A DNA stretch of 64,000 nucleotides, taken from positions 180,860,920-180,924,919 of the forward strand of contig JAVMKO010000002.1 of NCBI GenBank assembly GCA_032164245.1, given 5' to 3'. A program made the translations under genes and the position numbers. Below the pieces are notes generated by a model that saw only the letters and a program-made list of their open reading frames with translations, did no database searches and was not told the DNA's origin. Origin of the DNA: Sternotherus odoratus. Taxonomy: Eukaryota > Chordata > Testudines > Kinosternidae. Below are positions 56,518 through 64,000 of this stretch, one piece after another. How positions within the stretch are numbered: position 1 is the stretch's first letter; each line of letters begins with the position of its first letter.

Positions 56518-58541
56518 GTAAGGTTGCATACTTCAGCAGTCTTTGTATTTGGTTCTGAATTGTTAATTAACTTAACAATGCTACAATAATTCAGTGATCA
56601 GAGAGAACAGATTAGTACAGTGCATCCTTTTTTCTAAAATAGAATCCATTATTTAATTAGAAAAGTGTGTAATGTTAATTTTTAGTACAGTTATTTTTCT
56701 TTTGGTTATTTTAATGAAATGATTATTGTTTTTTCTTTGCTTTAAGTAATATTGGTTAGTGTGTTTGTTTTTGTACAAGTGTATCTTTCTTTTCTTATTT
56801 TAAGTGCACTTTTTTTTGCTATTCTGCATTTACATTAAACCAGGGAAACGATTTACCATAAACAGACTCCAGTGCAGGACCGCTACAGGTCTTTTGTAGT
56901 CCTACATTACTCCTAACTTACACCCCTATCCTGCAAACACTTAAGCATAAGAGTAAGTAGATCAGTTTTAGTGGGGACAGCAGATACATTGCTTTTCCAT
57001 ATCCAGAGTCAGTTATTGTTGTTGTTCATAATAATAATAATAATTTGCATGTATGTAGCATCCTTTCATGGAACTGATCCTGCAAATTTTAACTCGTGTA
57101 AATAATCCTGTTCGTGCAAGTGGTCTCATTGCATGCAATTTGTGTGCAGTATCTGGCGCTAAATAAAAACAAGATAAGTGAATATATACATAGAGAGCAG
57201 GTCAGGGAGAAGAGGATAAGTGTTTCCAATGACAGGTTCATGTGTCTGCTTCGATGGTTCTGCATGCTTCTTCATAGGTGTATTGTTTTATATATGCATT
57301 GTGCTTTAGAAAAAGAACTATTGTGTGCTGCCTTGGGCCAATCATGCTGGCACAAACCTTTATTCTTACTCTCAGATAAAAACTAAATTAAAATGGAGCT
57401 AAGTTTGAGGTTGCATCTCATTGTCTTAAGCATTCTGAGGACGTTGTAATTATGTCAAAACCAAGCATTATCTATCCAAGAAATTTGGAATTAAGGTGAA
57501 ACTTTAGAGAAATTCAGACATGCACAGGTATTTTGGGTGCTTACCTGAATATTTCCAAACCTTAACTCCACCTAGGAGTGATCTGTGCAGTAACCATACA
57601 ACTATGTTCTACATATAATAGTGTTTGTGGTCCCAAATTAGATTAAACTTAATTTTAAGAACACATTAAATTTTCTCCACCCAGCATGGATATAACTAGC
57701 GCTACAATTAAGCCTGTGCAAAATGACTGTGCAAAAGAAATAGCTCATCTCGACTGGTCGAGCAACAGCATTTTCTGGGATGTGGGCATATTTACTGATC
57801 AGACAGACAGGACTTTATTTAATGAACCACCAAACATACAACGTATGAGACTAAATTCCCAATGCACTATATATACACAAGCACACCTAAAAAAAAGTGA
57901 ACTCTGGAAAATGATTGTCTATATCCTACTTCTTATAGATGTAGTTGCTGATACTATGAACTAAATCACCAGAACTCTGCTTCATGAACATACAGCATTT
58001 CACAGTTGTGCAAGCTTTATTGAACAGCATGCTTGAGCTTTCGATTAAGCAACAGTATCGCCAAACCCAGTGCTCCAAATATTATTGATCTATGAAGTAT
58101 TGTCATGTTCAAATTTTTCATTTAAAATAACCAAAACAGAGCAATCAGGAATTGCAATTCAAGTCCTGTCACATTACACCAGATGCACAAAAGAGAAAAC
58201 TTGTAGGTATTATGTGTTAACAAATAAATGGCAATCCTACAGTATTTGTTAATATTTTACTGTTGAAAAATAAGCACTGCTAATGTCTATATTTTACTGA
58301 AAAACAAGAACTTCATCAATCAAGTCAAATAGAGGCATTGTCTATACAGGGAAATTGTGTAATTATCACTGATACCATTCATTCGTTATCCACTTTTGAA
58401 TTTTAAAGACTCTAAAATCAAAGACAGTCCTTGATTACCCAAACAGTATACCGTCAGAGGGCCAGATTTTTAAAGTTATTGAGGCATCCAAAGGTGTGGA
58501 TAGGAACTCAATAGGATTTTATCTGCATCTTTGGGTGCTTA
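56518..58541 (+). other. Start of the next THSD7A intron
   Basis: AT-rich. It contains an ATA/AAT microsatellite at 57028-57044 and old fragments of the ATCCTGCAAACACTTAAGC type near 56930 and 57075. No exon recognised; the next THSD7A exon must lie right of 64000. Confidence 0.65.
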
Positions 58542-58797
58542 GGGCTTGGCTTCACAAGGCTGCTCCGGGATCGATCTTCTGGCGATCACCCGGGGCTCCC
58601 CCATCGACTCCGGAACTCCAGCTTGCGGGGAGGTGCAAGCTGGAGTCGACAGGGGAGCACGCCGCCAACTGCTGCCGCCGTGGGGACGAACAGTAAGTCG
58701 GTGGCAGATACGCAAACTTCATCTACATGATTCACGTAGCTGAAGTTGCTTATCTGCCGTCGATCTCCCCCCTCCCCTCCCCAGTGAGGACAAGCCC
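58542..58797. mobile_element. Harbinger-like MITE, copy 3 (256 bp)
   Basis: The ends GGGCTTGGCTTCAC and GTGAGGACAAGCCC are inverted, and the 3-bp target TTA flanks both sides (58539-58541 and 58798-58800). It shares the ACTTCATCTACATGATTCACG type interior with the copies at 14346 and 28753 (in the other order). Confidence 0.85.
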
Positions 58798-58800
58798 TTA

Positions 58801-59299
58801 GATACCTTTGCAAATCTGTCCCAAGGACCTTGCATATCATTGCACTGCAGCATCTTGGCCATCTGCCCCTGAAGGAGGATTTAGCTGAAGGAAGAGGGGC
58901 AAGCAGTGTTGTACCCTTGGCTCCCCCACAAAAGTCCTGCAGATTTCTGGCAGGGTAAACTCCAGGGGATTCAAGAAAAATAGAGCAGATATAGCAGAGC
59001 TGAGACTTTTGACCTTTACCCTTCAGAACAGCTCTGTTGGAAGTACAAGGGATGATTTTTTAATAAGTAGCTGCTATAGATTGATAAATGTACATGACAA
59101 AAGAGAAATGCTGTTTAAAAATGGGAAACAATGGAAGTTATCCCTTTCTCTTGCCCCATTCCAACTGTCCCTGCCAGCAGGTATATGGGATCTTGGGGAG
59201 CAATTACCACACCGGTGGGGTGCAAAATAAACTTTATTAAGAAAATGCAAAAACAGGGAAAATTCAATAGTGAGGGGTATGGGGTTTGTTAAAGTAGAC
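58801..59299. other. Intronic DNA with a possible reverse retroelement end
   Basis: On the minus strand 59760-59170 (interrupted by the hAT at 59300) carries AATAAAG near 59235 and 15-bp repeats of ATTGTACCCCACT at 59715-59750. This could be an LTR or 3' end of an unnamed element. Otherwise nothing recognised. Confidence 0.3.
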
Positions 59300-59663
59300 C
59301 AGTGGACCCCAACCTCTTGATCGCCGCGGACCGGTCAACGCGGGCGAGTCAATGCTTGCGGCCCGGGGGGTGATTTTAATGTTTCACTCTGTGCGGTGGA
59401 CCGTTGTATGTCCGCCGAAAACCCGCAGAATTCAATAGCTCACCTTAAATTTTTTTATTTCGGCGCGGCGGGCTCTTGTATGTCCGCCGAAAAGCCGCAA
59501 GATGCGGAAGTGCTGACGGACCGGAAGGGAAGGCGGCCGATGCGGAGTGGGAAGCCGCCGGATGCGGAAGGGAAGGCGGCCCGGAGAGGAACGCGGCCGC
59601 GGCCCGGTACCAAATGCTCCACGGACCGGTACCGGTCCGCGGACCGGGGGTTGGGGACCACTG
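59300..59663. mobile_element. Non-autonomous hAT element (364 bp)
   Basis: The ends CAGTGGACCCCAACC and GGTTGGGGACCACTG are inverted with one mismatch. The 8-bp flanks AAGTAGAC and AAGTAGGC differ by one base. The core is GC-rich with repeated GATGCGGAAGGGAAGGCGGC-like units. No transposase. Confidence 0.9.
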
Positions 59664-59760
59664 AAGTAGGCAATTGGGGAGGGGTTTCTTTTAGTAAATG
59701 GGATGGGGGTTTCAATAGTGGGGTACAATACAGTGGGGTACAATACAGTTGGTAACCAAT

Positions 59761-60140
59761 TGTGGCGGGGTGACCACCCGCCCCCTACCGGAAGGGGCTT
59801 GGAAAAGCCCCAAAAGGGGTTTAAAACCGTCAGGGAGGGGGCTGTGGCCAGAAGCCTGCAAACTCCCAGGCTGATTGGGAGTTAGGCTCAGCTGTGTGGC
59901 CACACCCCAAACACTCCCAGCCAGAGTATAAAGGCTGGGAGGCAGGGGCCTAGAGGGAAGCAGTCTCCTCTGTATTCAGAGGGAGACAGGCCTAGCTGCA
60001 GGAGCTGAGCCAGGTACCTGGGTTAGGGCAGAGCTGGGGCAGGGCAGAGGGAGCTGGGCAGGCTCTAGCCAAGAGCCCCAGGCTGCAGGGCCTAGGGGGA
60101 GGCCCCACCAGGGGTCCTAGGGGTGCAGGGGCTGCTGCTG
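59761..60140 (+). promoter_or_regulatory. LTR-family promoter block ahead of the LINE
   Basis: It begins TGTGGCGGGGTGACCACCCG and follows the solo LTRs (2304, 40554, 50248) segment by segment: AAAAGCCCC, AGGCTCAGCTGTGTGGCCAC, GAGTATAAAGGCTGGGAGGC and GGGCCTAGGGGAAGG-like text. Similarity stops near 60140. It holds a TATA-like GTATAAAG near 59926. It may be the 5' half of a solo LTR into which the LINE inserted, or a promoter the LINE captured. Confidence 0.7.
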
Positions 60141-61220
60141 CTACCACCACCACCCTTGCCCCCTGAAGCCCCTTCCTTCCCCCTCCACCTGGCCCTGCCA
60201 CTGCTGCCAGGCCTTTCTCTCCCCCACGCATCCACTCACCCCCACACACCCCACGGTTTCCCTGTGGCTGCCATCACTTCTGGAGCTCTCCCTTTGGACT
60301 GCCTTACTTCATTACCAGCCAGGTTGAGCTTCCCCCCACCACCTCACCAACCAGGACTGCTGCTGAGCGGGGGGGGAGGCCTGCTGGCCTGCCCCCCCCC
60401 CCACTGTTTCAGGGGGGGAGAGGCCCAGACACCATCACCACCACCGCCACTACTACCACCGGGCCTCTTGACAATCCTGCTGCTCACCGCCACCCCGAAG
60501 CCACCGCTGCCGTCAAGGAGGTGAGGAAAAGAGTCGTCCATCAAAGGACTTCGTGGAGGGGGTTTTGCAACTGGACTGAGTGACTCTGTCATCTGTGCTC
60601 TTGGGGTGGTGGAATCGCTGTTGCTGGGGGAGTGCGGGGGAGAGGCACGGACCCCCCCCCGCCCATCTGCTCCCCAGACCACCACCCCCACCGCTGCCCC
60701 CTCCACTGACCCATCCACCTCCGGACCTGCTCTTCACCCCTCGACGCGGGGTTGGCCTCCCTGCTACCTTTACCATCTGGGACTGAGCAGCGAGGACTGT
60801 GTTACACAGGCACCTCTGGGTGCACGCCTCCCACTTTGGACTTTTTCCTACCCCCCCCCCCAGCTGTGTTTGGCTGGTGGGGGTCCCCACCCCTTGCAAC
60901 CCTTTCCCTGCCCCCCCCCAACTGCTTCTATAGTTTGGTTACTCCCTCCCCCAGTCTGCCCTGCCCACTACCTAATTTCCCCAAAGATCCCTTTCTGTTA
61001 GCCTTTCCCTCCCTAACCTTCAGCCTTTGTCCCTGGCCCCGCCCCAAACTTTGAAGTTTAGTTTGGTTCCCACCCAGCCATTTTACCCTTGGCCTCCATT
61101 TTGTGCCTCCACCCAGGCCCTTTACTCCCCGGTCCTCCCTAGCTCCCCCCCTCCATCGCGTGTACCTACGGTTCCCCTTTAGGTGCCTGTGCCCCCCCTC
61201 CCTCCCATCAGTCCCACTTT

Positions 61221-61760
61221 TGTTGCATAAATCTGTTCTTTCCTTGGAGGCCTCTCCCAATTTACCTCAAAGGACAGGCAAAAGACACAAGGTGATCCTG
61301 AACAAAAAGGGTTTATTTGTGCACAAATAGGGGTTCAGGGGAATAGAAATCCAAAGCCTGAAAGCCCACTGACACAGGGTGGGCAAAACATATATACAGG
61401 ATACAAATATGTAAGCAACCAATAACATTCAAGATAGTCACAGCTACATGCAGCCAATAATCATATGCCACATACATGCTTGTATACAGATTCAAACATC
61501 ACCATGGCTACCAGCCGTTAGTTCCCGCTCTTTCTGTAACACAAGCATGAGAGACATTGTTACAAGGTAAGGCATGAGCTGCTAGGCCTACGTGCAAGCT
61601 CAGCCTCTGATTATGGCTACATGTCCACCCAGCTGACAGACTCCATTTTAAAACAAAACTCCATTTTGCCTTACATATTTTACAACTATTAACCCCGCAG
61701 TTACCACATGTTACACAATACCCAGTAATCAATAAATACCATTTTCACATTTGTACTACA
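61221..61760 (-). mobile_element. Solo ERV-like LTR, reverse (540 bp)
   Basis: On the minus strand it begins TGTAGTACAAATG and ends TTATGCAACA, with the 4-bp duplication CTTT (61217-61220 and 61761-61764), which is usual for class I ERVs. The minus strand has AATAAACCC near 61313, close to its 3' end. An alternative left border at 60996 with a 5-bp CTTTC match is possible, but the added sequence looks like LINE leader. Confidence 0.6.
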
Positions 61761-61859
61761 CTTTCACCCCCCATCCCATGATTTTGTAGCCCCCTCTCCT
61801 CCCAGTGCAGCTGGAGGAGCCGGACCTTTTGCTTTGTCCCCAGTGTCCACCCCTGACCC

Positions 61860-62160
61860 CTGCCAGCACCCTCCTCCCCCGCCTCCAGCCTAGCGGGGAG
61901 GAGCGGTTGCCCCCACTTCCCCTTCTCGTGCCTTGGGGTGCCCTCCTCTCCCGCTCGCAGCCCCGCAGGGAGGAGTGGTTAGCCCCTTTCCCTTACCTGT
62001 TCCCCCCGCATTGGACCCTCCTCTCCCACTTGCAGCCCAGCGGGGAGGAGGGGTTAGCCCCTTCCTATACCTACCCCCTCCGCCAGACCCTCCTCTCCTG
62101 TCTACAGTTCAGCAGGGAGGAGTGGTCATCCCCTGTCCCTACCCCTATAGGGCCTCCTCC
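61860..62160 (+). repeat. ~75-80-bp tandem repeats just upstream of ORF1
   Basis: Four diverged units, each with CCTCCTCTCCC..., AGCGGGGAGGAG and GGTTAGCCCC, ending close to the ORF1 start codon. Such monomers in a LINE leader can act as promoter units in other LINEs; here that is inference. Confidence 0.75.
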
Positions 62161-62175
62161 TCTCCCCATACCATC

Positions 62176-63239
62176 ATGGAGGAGACCCCTACCCCTACCC
62201 CTCCTTCAGCCCCCACTCACCCAATCCCTCCCCCTCCCTTGCCGTCACCCCTGTCCACTCCTGCGGCCACCCTCTCGACCGGCCCCTGCCCGGTCCCCGC
62301 CGCTGCCGTGGCCACCCCTCCCCCCAGCAGGAAGGGCCAGGGGAAGAAGAAGAAGGGAAAGGGCCCCGCCCGGAAACCGACACCTCCTGTGGGCGGGGCC
62401 GCCCCTCCGGCCGCGGCGTCGACATCTGCCGCGGCCCCCCCTTCCCCAGCCATCCCCTCCACCAGCTCTGCGGGCCCTCCGGCCCGCAGGGCGTACGCCC
62501 AGGTGGCCGCCGACCGCCCCGACCGCCGCCTCCACTGCCATCTCTGGGGGGCCGGGCCCTTTCCACTCACTCACCAGGAGGCACGGGATCCGGTGCCACC
62601 TGGTGCCAGCCTCGCCCAATGGGGAAACCTATGTGCGAGTGCTGGCGCGGGTGGTGGGGCCCCGGAACATCGTGGCGGCCTCCAAGATGTATGGGAAGAT
62701 GGTCTTCTTCCTGGCATCGGAGGCCGCCGCCCAAGAGGCGGTGGAGAAGGGCATGTCGGTGGGGGGGGGGTGTTTGTGCCCCTCGAACCACTGGAGGACC
62801 TGGGCGTGCGGGTGGTTCTCACCTCCGTCGAGCCCAGCCTCCCTAACGCTGTCCTGCTTCCCGCCCTCTCCACCCTGGGGAAGCCCATCTCCGCTATTAC
62901 CCCTCTCTCCTCGGGCTACAAGGACCCTGTCCTACGCCATATACTATCCTTCCGCCGGCAGGTACAGCTCCAAGTATCGCCGGCAGTGGCACGTGGCGGA
63001 GCGCCCCTGGAGGGCTCCTTTCTAGTGCCCCACCGAGGGGCTTATCACCGGGTTCATTACTCTACGGGGGAGGCCCGGTGCTTCCTCTGCCGGGCGACGG
63101 GGCACGTCCGGAGGGACTGCCCCCTGGCCCGGACTGAGGGGGAGCCCGGGACCCCTGCGACCCGAGAGGGTGCCGGCCCCATCAACGCCAGTGCCCCGGT
63201 TGCCCGGCCGCCACCGCCGCTCCTGCCGGGTCCTCTGTA
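62176..63239 (+). pseudogene. Tx1-like LINE ORF1 with CCHC zinc knuckle, frameshifted
   Basis: I start at ATG 62176 (A at -3, G at +4). The N-terminal 115 residues are Pro/Ala-rich with a basic KGQGKKKKGKGPARK patch. From about 62555 the conserved middle domain is in the +1 frame (RRHGIRCHLV, then VVGPRNIVAASKMYGKMVFF), and from about 62770 it returns to the first frame (DLGVRVVLTSVEPSLPNAVL, then LRHILSFRRQVQLQV). It ends with the knuckle CFLCRATGHVRRDC (C-x2-C-x4-H-x4-C) before TAG at 63237-63239. Tx1 ORF1 proteins bind the element RNA. The return shift falls at a run of ten G (62761-62770), a likely indel or assembly slip. Confidence 0.7.
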
Positions 63240-64000
63240 GCCACCTCCCCCCTCCCGTTGTCCCACCCCAGACTCCGGCTCCCTTAGCCCCTGGCCCCGC
63301 TCCAACGGACCGGCCCTCCACCTCCACCTTGGAGGGCTGGGTGCTCGTCCGGGGGAAGCGTGCCGCCCGCAGGCCACGGGCCCGCTCCCCTCCCTCCGAT
63401 GGGGAGAGGGAGGTAGCCCCCCGAAAGCTGCTGCGGGCGGCTACGACCAAGACACCCTCGGCCGTGACCCCGGATAGAGCCCAGCAGGAGCAGCCGTCCA
63501 CCAAGGCCACTGCAGCAGGGCGGGATGACCAAGTCCTTCCCAATCACCCTCCTTGCAAGGGGGCCTCTGTGGGAGCCCCTCAGGCCCCCACACCATCGCC
63601 CCCCCCACCTCTGCTACCACCGACACCGAGGCGCTTGCTGCCCTGGGGTCCGGTGGGGAGCCGCTGCGGCCGAAGAGCCCGCCCTCCCCTCCATTTATGA
63701 TGAAATCGAGGCCCTGGACCTGACCCCATTCACTCAGGGGGAGGACGGCCCTTTACCAGCGAGCCTCGATCAGGGCGGCGCTCTGCTCCCGCCGCCCCCT
63801 CCTTTTTCCTGCCCTTCTCCCCCGGAGGAAGCCCCCGCTCTGGTCCTCGGGGCGCCCCTGACCCTCCCCACCTGCCCGGCCGCTGAGAGTGCACTAGCAG
63901 AGGCCGCTGAGCCCTTCGGGGCAGCGGCCAGCGACGAGCAGCCAGGCCCCGGGCCAGTGGGCGCCGACGGGACCGTGTGGTCGGCTTCCCCTTCAGAGGG
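63240..64000 (+). pseudogene. Continuation of the LINE ORF1 C-terminal region
   Basis: After the TAG the second frame stays open (63170-63697) with STLEGWVLVRGKRAARRP, a basic motif also seen near the end of Tx1-like ORF1 proteins. From about 63670 the third frame continues open to the window edge with IYDEIEALDLTPFTQGEDG and acidic, proline-rich sequence. The three frames suggest one disrupted protein rather than three genes. ORF2 is not reached. Confidence 0.5.

Larger units (their letters stand above)
60141..64000 (+). mobile_element. Tx1-like LINE, 5' region and ORF1, running off the window
   Basis: A long GC- and C-rich leader (60141-62175), interrupted by a reverse LTR, leads into a proline-rich ORF1 with a zinc knuckle. 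Sequence flow across the LTR (CCCACTTT to CACCCCCCATCCC) shows one unit. The protein pattern is that of the Tx1 clade of L1-type LINEs. The ORF2 with endonuclease and reverse transcriptase would lie right of the window. Confidence 0.65.

Overview
The window is vertebrate nuclear DNA and most likely from a turtle or another non-avian reptile. It combines chicken-repeat-1 (CR1) LINE copies, a DIRS1-type tyrosine-recombinase retrotransposon, a Helitron, several hAT and Harbinger-like non-autonomous transposons, Gypsy/ERV-type LTRs and a Tx1-like LINE. Their frequent, well-preserved ends and target-site duplications (TSDs) suggest fairly recent activity. The organism call is inference from repeat content. 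No bacterial-style genes, tRNA, rRNA or CRISPR array were seen.

The only host gene recognised is on the + strand: five consecutive internal exons (8920-9168, 10738-10919, 20011-20166, 25833-26045, 56326-56517) of THSD7A, a single-pass membrane protein built of thrombospondin type-1 repeats. All have AG/GT splice borders, compatible phases and no internal stop. The gene enters from the left and leaves to the right, although a turnover of gene content in the last few kb cannot be excluded. Introns are about 1.6, 9.1, 5.7 and 30.3 kb.

Layout. 1-1930: 3' part of a decayed DIRS1 element (RNase H remnant, tyrosine recombinase, terminal repeats). 1988-5783: internally deleted Gypsy-type LTR element with a tRNA-Leu-like primer site, a SCAN-like gag remnant and a purine tract; its 5' LTR carries two later insertions, a solo LTR and a hAT element. 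5.8-20 kb: THSD7A exons 1-3 with MIR-like SINEs, two foldback SINE-like elements and a hAT nested in a Harbinger-like MITE. 20-32 kb: exon 4, a reverse solo LTR, a pyrimidine tract and a CR1 fragment. 32-48 kb: two copies of one LTR-like family in opposite orientation around a 2.2-kb GC-rich hAT element, a solo LTR, small hAT relatives and a CR1 reverse-transcriptase copy nested in a MITE. 48.2-50.1 kb: a Helitron filled with minisatellites in both orientations. 50.2-59.7 kb: another solo LTR, exon 5, a MITE and a hAT. 59.8-64 kb: an LTR-family promoter block followed by a GC-rich Tx1-like LINE (5' region and ORF1 with zinc knuckle), itself interrupted by a reverse ERV-like LTR, running off the window.

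I see no convincing new gene system. The most unusual content is architectural: the nested LTR stack, the inverted minisatellite Helitron, the foldback element with long TSDs, and the junction between an LTR promoter block and a Tx1-like LINE.
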